Assembly (NCBI RefSeq): GCF_023806085.1
Contig: NZ_JAMSLX010000017.1
Location: 1 to 63,119 of the forward strand
DNA: 63,119 nt
DNA from: Hephaestia sp. MAHUQ-44
GTDB lineage: Bacteria; Pseudomonadota; Alphaproteobacteria; Sphingomonadales; Sphingomonadaceae
Reading direction: 5' to 3'
Part shown: positions 19,480 to 30,178 of the stretch, piece after piece
How positions within the stretch are numbered: position 1 is the stretch's first letter
How the letters are laid out: each line of letters begins with the position of its first letter
Notes under the pieces: generated by a model
Told to the model about the DNA's origin: nothing
The model's input: the letters and a program-made list of their open reading frames with translations, nothing else
Databases searched by the model: none
Position numbers and translations under genes: made by a program

Positions 19480-19519
19480 GAACTATTGCTGCTACACGCG
19501 CCCGCAGGGGAGGACGCCA

Positions 19520-20626
19520 ATGCGCTACATCGGCATATCGAGGGGCTGGCCGAGGGGCTGGATCTCCCGCAGTCTGGCGCTGGCCGCCGCGCCTTGGCTT
19601 GCCATCGCCCCTGCCGCCGCGCAGACGGTGGACGCCGACGGGACGATCCACGCCCCCGCGATCGCGATCCCCGAATCGACGCTGTTGAGCGCGGAGACGC
19701 GGCAGCACCTTGCCGCACAGCGCAATCCGGCGCCCGAGCAAGGCGACCCGCGATCGTGCCCGTCGATGGCCGGCGCGCCCAACGACCAGATTCCCGCGAT
19801 CCGCGAGTGCGAGGCGCAAGCCTTTTACGCGTCGAACGCGTACCGGCGGTTGCAGACGCTGTTCGACGTCTCGATCGAGGATCAGGTGATCGGCGGGGTT
19901 CGGACCGAAATGGTCACGCCGCGCGGCGGGGTGGCCCCCGAGAACCGGCGACGCGTGCTGATCAACGTGCATGGCGGCGCGTTCATGGGCGGCGCGCGGA
20001 CGCTGAGCCGGGTCGAATCGATGCCCATCGCCGCGATCGGGCGGATCAAGGTGGTCAGCGTCGATTACCGGCAAGGCCCCGATTTCACCTTTCCCGCCGC
20101 GAGCCAGGATGTCGCGGCGGTATATCGCGACCTGATCAAGCACTATGATCCGCGCAACATCGGCATTTCCGGCTGTTCGGCGGGCGGGCTGCTCACCGCG
20201 CAGAGCGTCGCGTGGCTGATCGATCAGAAGCTGCCGCTGCCCGGCGCGATCGCGATGCTGTGCGAAGGCGGGGTCTATTGGACCGAGGGCGATTCTTCGC
20301 GGATGGTCTACGACACCTCGGCGCACACCATGGCGGTGAACCCCTATTTCCACGGCGTGTCGCCCGACGATCCGCTGGCCTTTCCGGCACGCTCGCTTGG
20401 CCTGCTCGCCAAATTTCCGCCGACGCTGCTCGCGACCGCGACGCGCGATTTCGCGCTGAGTTCGACCGTCTATACGCATTCGCGGCTGGTGGCGCAGGGG
20501 GTCGATGCCGAACTGCACGTGTGGGAGGGGTTGCCCCATGCGTTTCACATGGACCCCGATCTGCCCGAATCGAAGCAATTGTTCGACGTGGTTACCCGCT
20601 TCTTCGCGAAGCACCTGCGCAAGTAG
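19520..20626 (+). CDS. Secreted alpha/beta-hydrolase esterase (HSL-like)
   Basis: This is a 368-residue hydrolase with an N-terminal signal peptide (hydrophobic SLALAAAPWLAIAPAAA, likely cleavage before QTVDAD near residue 35), so it should act in the periplasm. The catalytic domain has the oxyanion motif VHGGAFMGG, the nucleophile elbow GCSAGG, an Asp in TATRDF and a His in GLPHAFHMD. This pattern is of hormone-sensitive-lipase-like carboxylesterases. Four cysteines outside the active site could form disulfides. The start has AGGGGAGGA upstream. The stop codon is formed by the first bases of the repeat at 20624. Confidence 0.87.
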   Translation: MRYIGISRGWPRGWISRSLALAAAPWLAIAPAAAQTVDADGTIHAPAIAIPESTLLSAETRQHLAAQRNPAPEQGDPRSCPSMAGAPNDQIPAIRECEAQAFYASNAYRRLQTLFDVSIEDQVIGGVRTEMVTPRGGVAPENRRRVLINVHGGAFMGGARTLSRVESMPIAAIGRIKVVSVDYRQGPDFTFPAASQDVAAVYRDLIKHYDPRNIGISGCSAGGLLTAQSVAWLIDQKLPLPGAIAMLCEGGVYWTEGDSSRMVYDTSAHTMAVNPYFHGVSPDDPLAFPARSLGLLAKFPPTLLATATRDFALSSTVYTHSRLVAQGVDAELHVWEGLPHAFHMDPDLPESKQLFDVVTRFFAKHLRK

Positions 20627-20691
20627 AGTGATGTCGAGCCAGATGGAATCATCTGGCGGCTCGGAAATAACGGCAAACAAAAGATGATCAG
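20624..20691. repeat. About 70-bp dispersed repeat at the esterase/GH92 convergent junction
   Basis: The sequence beginning TAGAGTGATGTCGAGCC, with a central CCAGATGGAATCATCTGG palindrome and ending near GATGATC, has a second copy at 62909-62980 at roughly 85 percent identity by eye. The initial TAG is the stop of the esterase. The terminal TCA read on the other strand is the TGA stop of the GH92 gene, so the element fills the whole convergent gap. Confidence 0.85.
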
Positions 20692-23063
20692 TGGAACGAG
20701 GGCGGCGTCGTGGTGCTGGCCCAGTGGCGATCGGGCTTGGTGCCGAGCGTGAAATCGAGCGTGCCCCCGGTGGCGACGAAACCGGCGGGAAGCCACGCGC
20801 GGTCGCTGGACTTGCCGTTGACGGCGAGCGCCTGGACAAAGGGCGCGTCGGGGGCGGCGCCGACCCCGCGAATTGCGATCCGGCCGCCGGGGCGGTCGAT
20901 CGTCGCGGCGGGAAACAGCGGGCTGCCGATCACCAGTTCGGCGCGGCCGGGATAGAGCGGATAGAGGCCGAGCGCCGACCACACATACCAGGACGACATC
21001 TGGCCGAGATCGTCATTGCCCGAAATACCGCCGGGGCTATCGGTCCAGATCCGGCGCATCGCGGCGCGGACAATCGCTTGCGTCTGCCACGGCTGGCCGA
21101 CGAAATTGTAGAGCCAGGGCGCGGCGATCGAGGGTTCGTTATCGAGTTCGGCATGGAGCGGCCCCGCTTTGGTGACCGCCCAGCCGCCCACGGGGGTGCG
21201 GAAGAAGGCGTCGAGGCGGCGCGTCGCGGCCTCCCTGCCGCCGAGTTGCTCGATCAGCCCGGCGGGATCGAAGGGCACCATCCACAGATATTGCGCGCCC
21301 GACCCTTCGACGAAGCCTTCGTCCGACGCGGGGTCGAACGCAGGCCAACTGCCGTCGGCGTTGCGCGGCTGGATATAGCCGCCCTCGGGCGTCGCCCTGG
21401 GGTTGTACAGATTGCGCCACCAGCCCGAGCGTTCACGGAATTGGCGCTCGCCCGCTTTGTCGCCGGCGGCGCGCGCGAGTTCGGCGAGGCCGAAATCGGC
21501 GGCGGCGAATTCGAGCGTGTCCGACGCCGAGCCCCAGCCGGGGGCGCCCACCGGCATGTAATGGAGCGTGAGCCATTGATCGAGGCCGGGACGCTGGCCG
21601 ACGCACAGCACCGGGCAGCCGGTGCGGCTGAGATCCTTGTCCGTCGGTACGGTCGCGGCGCGCTTTAAGGAGGCGTAGGCCGCCTTGAGATCGAAGGCGC
21701 GGCCACCGAAGGCGTAGATCGCCGCGAGCGCGGGGGGCGAGGGATCGCCGTTCATCACGCCGGTCGCGCCGGTCAGATGCGTCCAGCGATCCCACACGCC
21801 GCCATTCTGATTGGCCTGATTGAGCAGCGATTGCGCGATATCCGACCCGCGCTGCGGATCGAGCAGCGTCACCAACTGGAGCTGCGAGCGATAGACGTCC
21901 CAGCCCGAAAAATTGGCATATTGCGCGTGCTGCCCCTTGGCGAGCCGATGGATCGCGCCGTCGAAACCGCGATAGCGGCCGTCGGCGTCGCTGTAGAGGT
22001 TCTGGCCGAGCAGGCTGTGGTAGAGCGCGGTGTAGAAAACGGTGCGGTCGGCCCGCGATCCGCCGGTGATGCGGATCTGGCCAAGCGCACGGTTCCACGC
22101 GGCGCGCGTCGCCGCCTGCGTCGCTTCGATACTGGTGCCCGCCGGGCTTTCGCGCTCCAGATTGGCGCGCGCGCCCGCTGCATCGGCATAGGAAATGCCG
22201 ACGCGCATCGTCACCGCCGGGGTCTTTTCGGCATCGAAGCCGATCCAGCCGCCCGCCCCCTTGCCCGCGGGCGGGTGGCCGTGCGTGCCGTAGGTGGTGC
22301 CGCCCCCGCCCTCGGTCGCGCCTTTGACGACCTGATCGTCGCGCCACGTACCGCCGACCGTAAACGGCTGATCGAACGTCGCGACGAAGTGGAGTGTGTA
22401 ATAGCTCTCGCGCCGATCGGGCGCGAGATAGCCGCAGAAATTACCACTCGTCACCGAGCCGCTGACGGTGCGGTGCTCGGCATCGATGCGGATCGTCGAG
22501 GCGGTGCTGCCGACTTCGCTGTCCGACGTACGGAACAGGAGGTTGGCGGGACGGTCTTGCGGAAAGATGAAGCGGCCGACCGCGGTGCGGTTGGTAGCGC
22601 CGAGTTCGACCCGCACGCGATTGTCGAGCGTCACCGCATAGGCGCCGGGGCTCGCGCTTTCCCTGGCGTGATCGAGCAGGCTGGCATAGCCGAGCCCGGC
22701 CGCGACCGACGACGGCGAGCGCTCGACCGGTACCGTCACCGGCATGATCGGAATATCGCCGCTCGCCCCGGTGCAGCCGGTGCCCGACAGATGCGTGAGC
22801 GCGAAGCCGCGGATGCCGTTGGCGCGCCATTCATAACCGCCGGGCGCGGCGATCGGGAAGCTCCGGCCCGGCAGCGGGGTCGCCTCGGGGCTGAACGCCA
22901 CCATCCCGAACGGCATGGTGGCCCCCGGATAGACGTTGCCGCCATTGGTGGTGCCGATGAAGGGATTGACCTCGGCCGCGAGATCGGGGGGAATCATATC
23001 CTCGCCCGAGACCTGTGCGGCCGCAAACAGGACGAGCCCGGCACATGCCAATCGTCGGATCAT
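20688..23063 (-). CDS. Glycoside hydrolase family 92 alpha-mannosidase
   Basis: This is a 791-residue GH92 enzyme. The family are calcium-dependent exo-alpha-mannosidases acting on N-glycan-type mannosides. A signal peptide (MIRRLACAGLVLFAAAQVSG) points to periplasmic or secreted location. After it come NPFIGTTNGGNVYPGATMPFG, typical of the N-terminal beta-sandwich, then the catalytic domain with ANFSGWDVYRSQ, GLDQWLTLHYMP, EGSGAQYLWMVPFD and GNDDLGQMSSWYVWSALGLYP. The length is normal. The linked esterase is convergent, so no operon is implied. A role in glycan scavenging is inferred from the family. Confidence 0.93.
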   Translation of the reverse strand: MIRRLACAGLVLFAAAQVSGEDMIPPDLAAEVNPFIGTTNGGNVYPGATMPFGMVAFSPEATPLPGRSFPIAAPGGYEWRANGIRGFALTHLSGTGCTGASGDIPIMPVTVPVERSPSSVAAGLGYASLLDHARESASPGAYAVTLDNRVRVELGATNRTAVGRFIFPQDRPANLLFRTSDSEVGSTASTIRIDAEHRTVSGSVTSGNFCGYLAPDRRESYYTLHFVATFDQPFTVGGTWRDDQVVKGATEGGGGTTYGTHGHPPAGKGAGGWIGFDAEKTPAVTMRVGISYADAAGARANLERESPAGTSIEATQAATRAAWNRALGQIRITGGSRADRTVFYTALYHSLLGQNLYSDADGRYRGFDGAIHRLAKGQHAQYANFSGWDVYRSQLQLVTLLDPQRGSDIAQSLLNQANQNGGVWDRWTHLTGATGVMNGDPSPPALAAIYAFGGRAFDLKAAYASLKRAATVPTDKDLSRTGCPVLCVGQRPGLDQWLTLHYMPVGAPGWGSASDTLEFAAADFGLAELARAAGDKAGERQFRERSGWWRNLYNPRATPEGGYIQPRNADGSWPAFDPASDEGFVEGSGAQYLWMVPFDPAGLIEQLGGREAATRRLDAFFRTPVGGWAVTKAGPLHAELDNEPSIAAPWLYNFVGQPWQTQAIVRAAMRRIWTDSPGGISGNDDLGQMSSWYVWSALGLYPLYPGRAELVIGSPLFPAATIDRPGGRIAIRGVGAAPDAPFVQALAVNGKSSDRAWLPAGFVATGGTLDFTLGTKPDRHWASTTTPPSFH

Positions 23064-23182
23064 CCCGCTCCTTGTTCGCGCCCATTAACGCAAGTCGCTT
23101 TCCTTAAGGCCACGATCAGGGTGCCGTCAATCGGCGATGCCCCCCTCGACGCCGAGGGGGCGGTCGCGATAGGGCTGCGGGT

Positions 23183-25246
23183 ATGAGCCATCGCCTTTCC
23201 CCGCCCGTCGCGGCCCAGCGCCCGCATTCGTTCACCGCGCATGGGGTGACGATCGACGATCCCTGGGCGTGGATCAGGGACCCGGGGTATCCCGAGGTCA
23301 CCGACAAGGACGTGCTCGGCTATCTCGAGGCGGAGAATGCCTATTTCGAGGCCGAGATGGCGCCGCACCGGGCGTTGGTCGACCGGCTGTACGAAGAGAT
23401 GAAGGGCCGCATCAAGGAAGACGATTCGAGCGTACCGCAAAAGGACGGCGACTGGCTGTACTGGACCGCGTTCGAGACCGGCGGGCAATATCGCAAATGG
23501 TGGCGCAAGCCCGTCGGCGGCGGCGCGGACCAGTTGCTGCTCGACGAGCCGGCGCTGGCCGAGGGCAAGGACTATTTCCGGCTCGGCGCGTTTTCGGTGT
23601 CGAACAACGGCAAACTGCTGGCCTATGCGATCGACGACAATGGGTCGGAACGTTTCACCATCCATGTGAAGGATCTCGAGACCGGCGCGCATCTGCCCGA
23701 TGTGATTCCGGGGATGCTCTCCGAGATCGTGTGGACCGCCGACGACAGCGGCTTCCTCTACGGGCTCGCCAACGCGCAATGGCGGACCGACAATGCGCGG
23801 CTGCACCGGCTGGGCACCGATCCGGCCGAGGATATTGTCCTCTATCACGAGGCCGACGAGGGCTATCGCGTCGGCGTCTCCGAAACGCAGTCGCGCCAGT
23901 GGATCATCATCGCCACCGGCGACCATGTGACGAGCGAAGTGCGGCTCGTCCCCGCGAGCGACCCTACCGCCGAACCGATCCTTGTCGCCCCGCGCCAGCC
24001 GGGGCGCGAATATGATGTCGACGAGCATGACGGCACGCTGTTCATCCACACCAACGATATCGATCCGATGTGGCGGCTGGTGACCGCGCCGATCGACAAT
24101 CCGGCCGTATGGACCGAGCGGATCGCGCCGAGCCCGCATTTCTACATGACCGGCATGGCGTGCTTCGCCGATTATTTCGTGGTCGAGGGGCGCGAGGAGG
24201 GGCTCGACCAGATCGAGATCCATTCGTACGATTCCACGGCGGCGTCGCGCCGCATCGCCTTTCCCGAGCCGAGCTATGCCGCCGGGCTGGGCAGCAACCC
24301 CGAATATGCCTGTCCGAGCCTGCGCATCGGCTATGAATCGATGGTCACGCCGGGGACGGTGTATGATTACGATGTCGCGAGCGGCGGGCTGACGACGCTC
24401 AAGGTGCAGGAAATCCCGAGCGGCTATGACGCCGCGCACTATGCGACCGAACGGCTGACGATCGCGGCGCGCGACGGGACCGGGGTGCCGGTGTCGATCG
24501 TCTATCCCAGGGGTTTCCCGATGGACGGATCGCGGCCGCTGTTCCTTTATGCCTACGGCGCGTACGGGATGGCGATCCCGCCGGGCTTCTCGACCGGGCG
24601 GCTCAGCCTGCTCGATCGCGGTTTCGCTTATGCGATCGCGCATATCCGCGGCGGCGACGATCTGGGCCAGCAATGGTATCACGACGGCAAGCTGGAGAAG
24701 CGCACCAACACCTTCACCGATTTCGTCGACGTGGCGAAAGGGCTGATCGACCGGGGCTGGACCGCGAAGGGCCGGATCGCGATCGCGGGGCGATCGGCAG
24801 GCGGCGAATTGATGGGCGCGGTGGTCAATTCCGATCCCGATCTATGGGGCCCGGTGATCGCCGACGTGCCGTTCGTCGACGTACTCAACACGATGCTCGA
24901 TGCCGAGCTGCCGCTGACGCCGGGCGAATGGCCCGAATGGGGCAATCCGATCACCGACAAGGCCGCGTTCGAGCTGATCCGCGGCTATTCGCCTTATGAC
25001 AATGTGCGGGCGCAAGGCTATCCGCCGCTGTTCATCTCGGGCGGGCTCAACGATCCGCGCGTGACCTATTGGGAGCCCGCCAAATGGGCTGCCAAATTGC
25101 GCGCGACCAAGACCGACGCCAACCTGCTGCTGCTCAAGACCAATATGGGCGCAGGCCACGGCGGCAAATCGGGGCGGTTCGAGAGCTTGCGCGAGGCGGC
25201 CGAGGAGCACGCCTTCGTGCTGTGGCAATTGGGGGTGGACGCATAA
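23183..25246 (+). CDS. ptrB: Prolyl oligopeptidase family serine peptidase (oligopeptidase B-like)
   Basis: This is a 687-residue S9A peptidase with an N-terminal beta-propeller (about 75-410) and a C-terminal alpha/beta-hydrolase domain. The catalytic residues lie in GRSAGGELM (Ser), GGLNDPRV (Asp) and GAGHGGKSGR (His). The AYAIDDNGSERF and AHIRGGDDLGQQWYHDGK segments resemble oligopeptidase B, which cleaves after basic residues in peptides. No signal peptide is present. The HIRGGDDLG variant differs slightly from the usual RGGGELG, so substrate preference is uncertain. Confidence 0.9.
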   Translation: MSHRLSPPVAAQRPHSFTAHGVTIDDPWAWIRDPGYPEVTDKDVLGYLEAENAYFEAEMAPHRALVDRLYEEMKGRIKEDDSSVPQKDGDWLYWTAFETGGQYRKWWRKPVGGGADQLLLDEPALAEGKDYFRLGAFSVSNNGKLLAYAIDDNGSERFTIHVKDLETGAHLPDVIPGMLSEIVWTADDSGFLYGLANAQWRTDNARLHRLGTDPAEDIVLYHEADEGYRVGVSETQSRQWIIIATGDHVTSEVRLVPASDPTAEPILVAPRQPGREYDVDEHDGTLFIHTNDIDPMWRLVTAPIDNPAVWTERIAPSPHFYMTGMACFADYFVVEGREEGLDQIEIHSYDSTAASRRIAFPEPSYAAGLGSNPEYACPSLRIGYESMVTPGTVYDYDVASGGLTTLKVQEIPSGYDAAHYATERLTIAARDGTGVPVSIVYPRGFPMDGSRPLFLYAYGAYGMAIPPGFSTGRLSLLDRGFAYAIAHIRGGDDLGQQWYHDGKLEKRTNTFTDFVDVAKGLIDRGWTAKGRIAIAGRSAGGELMGAVVNSDPDLWGPVIADVPFVDVLNTMLDAELPLTPGEWPEWGNPITDKAAFELIRGYSPYDNVRAQGYPPLFISGGLNDPRVTYWEPAKWAAKLRATKTDANLLLLKTNMGAGHGGKSGRFESLREAAEEHAFVLWQLGVDA

Positions 25247-25264
25247 GCAGGGCAGGCAGGCGCC

Positions 25265-25301
25265 AAAAAGAGCGGTGCTTCGACAAGCTCAGCACGAACG
25301 G
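25265..25301 (+). repeat. Single-arm copy of the GCTTCGACAGGCTCAGCACGAACGG repeat
   Basis: AAAAGAGCGGTGCTTCGACA, then AGCTCAGCACGAACGG, matches the right arm of the dispersed repeats at 17366 and 36203 with one change (AAGCTC for AGGCTC). Only this arm is present. It lies at another convergent junction, between ptrB and the small gene at 25315. Confidence 0.85.
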
Positions 25302-25314
25302 AAGCAGAAGGCGG

Positions 25315-25542
25315 TCAGCCGAGCGGGGCGGCGGGGCGTGCAGCGATAAGCGGGCCGCTGGCGCGGCAATCGGCAGCGATCGTGGGATAATCGATGTCGG
25401 TGTTGCGCGCGAGCGCCTCGGGCAGCGCCGCGCGACACGCCTGAATCGTGGCGTAGGGCGTGGGTTCGACGCGCTGCTGGCTGCACCTTTGCGCGCCATC
25501 ACCGCAGCCGAGGATCGCAATCAGATAGATAACCGCTTCCAC
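25315..25542 (-). CDS. Small conserved-looking protein with N-terminal hydrophobic helix
   Basis: This is a 75-residue protein starting at GTG (25540-25542) preceded by a perfect GGGAGG six bases upstream, which decides the start. The product begins MEAVIYLIAILGCGDG, a short hydrophobic segment that may be a signal or membrane anchor. It continues with four cysteines in all (LGCGDG, RCSQQ, QACRAAL, ADCRAS) suited to disulfides in the periplasm. The ARNTDIDYP segment looks conserved in sphingomonad small proteins I have seen, but no function is known. A longer upstream frame lacks any ribosome-binding site. Confidence 0.65.
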   Translation of the reverse strand: MEAVIYLIAILGCGDGAQRCSQQRVEPTPYATIQACRAALPEALARNTDIDYPTIAADCRASGPLIAARPAAPLG

Positions 25543-25662
25543 AACTTCCTCCCGGTCAACCCCATCAACGCTCGCATTGGCGCGCCAGTTCCTCTGTTCG
25601 TCGTATCGTGATACTATTTCTGCCGGCGCGCCAACGACGCGTGTGCGGAGAGGACGACGGCG

Positions 25663-26109
25663 ATGGCAAGCGATGACGACGCGGTGGCGCGGCGGCCCTG
25701 GCACCTGTGGGCGGTGGGCGTGCTGAGCCTGATATGGAATGCGGGCGGCGCGGTCGACTATGTGATGACCAAGACGCACAATGCGGCCTATCTCGCCAAC
25801 TTCACCCCCGAACAGCTCGCGTGGTTCGACAGCTTTCCGCCGGTGATGACGGTGGCCTGGGCGGTGGGCGTGTGGGGCGCGGTGCTGGGATCGCTGTTGC
25901 TGCTGCTGGCGAACCGCTGGGCGGTGTGGGCGTTCACCGCCTCGCTGGCAGGGCTGGTGATCGGGACGGTGTATCAGTTCGGCGTGTCAGCGATGCCCGC
26001 GAGCCTCAACACTCCCGCCGGCATGGCCTTCACCGCCGCGCTGTGGATCGGGGCGGTGCTGCTGCTGTGGTACGCGATCCGGATGCGCGCGTGCGGGGTA
26101 TTGCGGTGA
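25663..26109 (+). CDS. Four-helix inner-membrane protein, function unknown
   Basis: This 148-residue protein has four hydrophobic segments, at about residues 14-32 (LWAVGVLSLIWNAGGAVDY), 60-80, 85-105 (NRWAVWAFTASLAGLVIG) and 122-140. The first resembles the start of small sugar-transporter-like membrane proteins of proteobacteria. The start at 25663 has GGACG-type purines upstream. It stands alone between the small minus-strand gene and the toxin-antitoxin operon. No function is assigned. Confidence 0.75.
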   Translation: MASDDDAVARRPWHLWAVGVLSLIWNAGGAVDYVMTKTHNAAYLANFTPEQLAWFDSFPPVMTVAWAVGVWGAVLGSLLLLLANRWAVWAFTASLAGLVIGTVYQFGVSAMPASLNTPAGMAFTAALWIGAVLLLWYAIRMRACGVLR

Positions 26110-26215
26110 GCGGTGGTAAGCGCGACGTGAGCGCGTGACCGGGGCCGCGGGTGAACAAGACAATCATGCTCGGTGCGCGACCCGGGCGGACGCACGCGGA
26201 GGGGATATGCGCGCC

Positions 26216-26267
26216 TGTACATACCGTCCGCCTTTGTTGATATTGTACAAAACATTGTCCATATAAA
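26216..26267 (+). promoter_or_regulatory. yefM-yoeB promoter with two TGTACA operator-like sites
   Basis: A candidate promoter has TTGATA (26237-26242) and CATATA/TATAAA around 26260-26267, with a 17- or 19-base spacer. Two TGTACA hexamers, at 26216-26221 and 26244-26249, lie upstream of and inside the spacer. E. coli YefM-YoeB represses its own operon by binding palindromes with a TGTACA core, so these are the expected autoregulatory sites. The spacing between sites here (28 bp between centres) is wider than in E. coli. Confidence 0.65.
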
Positions 26268-26272
26268 TCCCC

Positions 26273-26527
26273 ATGAAGGCGATCAGCTATTCCGAAGCGC
26301 GAGAAAACCTCAAGTCGGTGATCGATCAGGCGATCGCCGACCGGGCACCGATCGCGATCACTCGCCAGCGCGGCGAAGGCGCGGTGCTGATTTCCGAGAG
26401 CGAATGGGCATCGATCGAGGAGACGCTTTACTTGCTGCGTTCACCCAAGAACGCGGCCCGCCTGCTCGGCGCGATTGAGCGTCTCAATGCCGGCGAAGGC
26501 GAAGAGCGCGAACTGATTGCGCCGTGA
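26273..26527 (+). CDS. yefM: Antitoxin of YefM (Phd/YefM) family
   Basis: This 84-residue antitoxin has an N-terminal DNA-binding fold, ISYSEARENLKSVIDQA, and a middle ITRQRGEGAVLISESEWASIEETL typical of YefM. An acidic, Ala-rich C-terminal tail wraps the toxin. It neutralises the YoeB-like toxin encoded next and represses the operon. Its last four bases overlap the toxin start (GTGA), giving translational coupling. Confidence 0.95.
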   Translation: MKAISYSEARENLKSVIDQAIADRAPIAITRQRGEGAVLISESEWASIEETLYLLRSPKNAARLLGAIERLNAGEGEERELIAP

Positions 26528-26790
26528 AGATCGCGTTCGATCGGGACGCATGGGCTGACTATCTCAGCTGGCAGGATATCGGCGGCAAGAAACTCGATCG
26601 GGTCAACGCGTTGATCGAGGAATGCCGGCGGCACCCGTTCAAAGGAACCGGCAAGCCCGAGGCGCTGGGTGGCAACCTTTCGGGTTGGTGGTCGCGACGC
26701 ATCGATCAGGAACACCGGCTGGTGTATCGGGTAAGCGGCAAGGGTGACGCGCAGACGCTCGAGGTCGCGCAGTGCCGGTATCATTATTAA
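26524..26790 (+). CDS. yoeB: Toxin of Txe/YoeB family (ribosome-dependent mRNA interferase)
   Basis: This 88-residue toxin starts at GTG within the antitoxin stop. The catalytic residues known from E. coli YoeB are preserved in position: E46 (GKPEAL), R65 (QEHRLVY) and the terminal His-Tyr pair (H87, Y88 in CRYHY). WWSRRI precedes the arginine as in YoeB. It should cleave ribosome-bound mRNA at the A site when freed from YefM. The intact active site suggests that the module is functional. Confidence 0.95.
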   Translation: MKIAFDRDAWADYLSWQDIGGKKLDRVNALIEECRRHPFKGTGKPEALGGNLSGWWSRRIDQEHRLVYRVSGKGDAQTLEVAQCRYHY

Positions 26791-26858
26791 GCCGTCGCTC
26801 GATGTGGTGATTTGGTGGACTGCCACCGTAAACACGGCGTGAGAATCAGGTGAGCCGC

Positions 26859-26889
26859 CCAGGGGTCGGCGGCATACCGCCGCCCCTGG
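26859..26889. terminator. Bidirectional hairpin between yoeB and thiC
   Basis: CCAGGGG-T-CGGCGG and CCGCCG-CCCCTGG pair around a CATA loop, with one bulged base. It sits between the convergent yoeB and thiC stops, so it can end either transcript. No T-run follows on either strand, so Rho-independent function is uncertain. Confidence 0.6.
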
Positions 26890-26898
26890 ATTTCGGCG

Positions 26899-28978
<2,080 letters not shown>

Positions 28979-29048
28979 ATAAGGCGCCAGTCTAGCCCCC
29001 GGGGCCGAAAGGGCAAGGGTGGGTGGGGGCGCGGGCCGGTGCCGCCGC

Positions 29049-29906
29049 TCAAAACGTATAGGCGAGCCCGACCGCGCCCATCCACTGGTCGCGCGACCCG
29101 GCGATCGACACTACAGGCGAGTCGCCGAAATCGCCCAGCATCCGGCGATAGGTGCCTGCCGCGACGAGCTTGACCCCGTGAAGCAGATCGCCGGTGAGCG
29201 AATGGGTGGCGATGGTGCCGATCATATAATTCTTCCACCCGCTCGACGCGTGATAAACCGGCAGGCCACTCGCCGCCGATTGCGCCGCATCGACGCTGAA
29301 ATAACTGCGCGCATAGCCCTTGCCGGCATGTTCGGCCGACGCGAACAAGCCGATCGCCGCCTTGTGGCTGAGCGGGGTGAAATAGGTGACCGATGGTTGC
29401 AGGATCGCGCTGTCGTGCCCACCGGCGACATCGTGGCGCCAGCTCAGCGAGACCGACAGCTTGTCATAGGGGCTGGTGACGACGCCGGTCTTGCCGATGC
29501 CGATATAGCCGCCGAGTTCGATCGCGGTATCGACCTTGCCCAGCGCCTTGATCCGCGGATCGTCGATGCTCTTGGTGGTCGATCGGTTGAAATTGACGAC
29601 CGCGATCGGCCCGGCCTGAAAATCCCAGCCCGGACCGGGCCGATTGCGGATCAGATCGACGCTCGCGCGGTTGGCCGCCAGCGTGAACGCAAACCCGTCG
29701 ATCGATCCGATCGCGCCGGGGCCGGGCGCGACGCGGTAATCGTTCGACCCCTCATAATCGGGGACATAGGCGAGCCCCGCCCCGAGCGTGATGCTATCGC
29801 CGTCGATCGAGCGATCGGCGGTGGTGCTATCCTGTGCGGTGGCGGGTTGAGCGGCGAGAACGGCGGCCGCGGTGGCAGCGGGCGCGACAAGAAAGTGGCG
29901 GATCAA
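29049..29906 (-). CDS. MipA/OmpV family outer-membrane protein
   Basis: This 285-residue beta-barrel protein starts at TTG (29904-29906) with GGAG seven bases upstream. It has a signal peptide (IRHFLVAPAATAAAVLAAQPATA, cleavage before QDS). It carries alternating amphipathic strands, the early GAGLAYVPDYEGSNDYR motif of MipA/OmpV, and a C-terminal phenylalanine (GLAYTF) recognised by the BAM machinery. MipA scaffolds murein synthases in E. coli, but most relatives are of unknown role. A half copy of the CCCGCTCCCCCACC-type repeat lies after the stop, at about 29020-29045. Confidence 0.85.
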   Translation of the reverse strand: MIRHFLVAPAATAAAVLAAQPATAQDSTTADRSIDGDSITLGAGLAYVPDYEGSNDYRVAPGPGAIGSIDGFAFTLAANRASVDLIRNRPGPGWDFQAGPIAVVNFNRSTTKSIDDPRIKALGKVDTAIELGGYIGIGKTGVVTSPYDKLSVSLSWRHDVAGGHDSAILQPSVTYFTPLSHKAAIGLFASAEHAGKGYARSYFSVDAAQSAASGLPVYHASSGWKNYMIGTIATHSLTGDLLHGVKLVAAGTYRRMLGDFGDSPVVSIAGSRDQWMGAVGLAYTF

Positions 29907-30106
29907 ACGCGGGCTCCGTGAAAGCGACGTAAGGCAGTAACGCGGTGTCGCACTATTCGCTCCGTTGCGATATCCGAGGCACGTCCGCCGCAACGAGCCG
30001 CGGCAATGCGGTCGCGGCACGTTACAAGCGATGCAAACCCTTCTACAGGCTTGATCCGCCGCGCGTCGGACGTTTTTATGCCGGCCGCTCGATCATAGGG
30101 GATTAG

Positions 30107-30178
30107 ATGCGCATCCTGACCGGCACGCCCGTCTCCAGCGGGTGTGCGCCTGCCGCCATTTTCGGCCGCGCGCCATGA
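30107..30178 (+). CDS. Candidate 23-codon upstream ORF coupled to the crtI-like gene
   Basis: ATG 30107 opens a 23-codon frame (MRILTGTPVSSG through GRAP) that ends in TGA at 30176-30178, overlapping the crtI-like ATG at 30175 by four bases. An AGGGGA lies just upstream of this ATG, while the crtI-like start itself has no purine-rich site. Ribosomes may therefore load on the short frame and reinitiate. It may alternatively be chance. The rest of 29907-30106 shows no gene and must hold the divergent promoters of mipA and this unit. Confidence 0.4.
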   Translation: MRILTGTPVSSGCAPAAIFGRAP

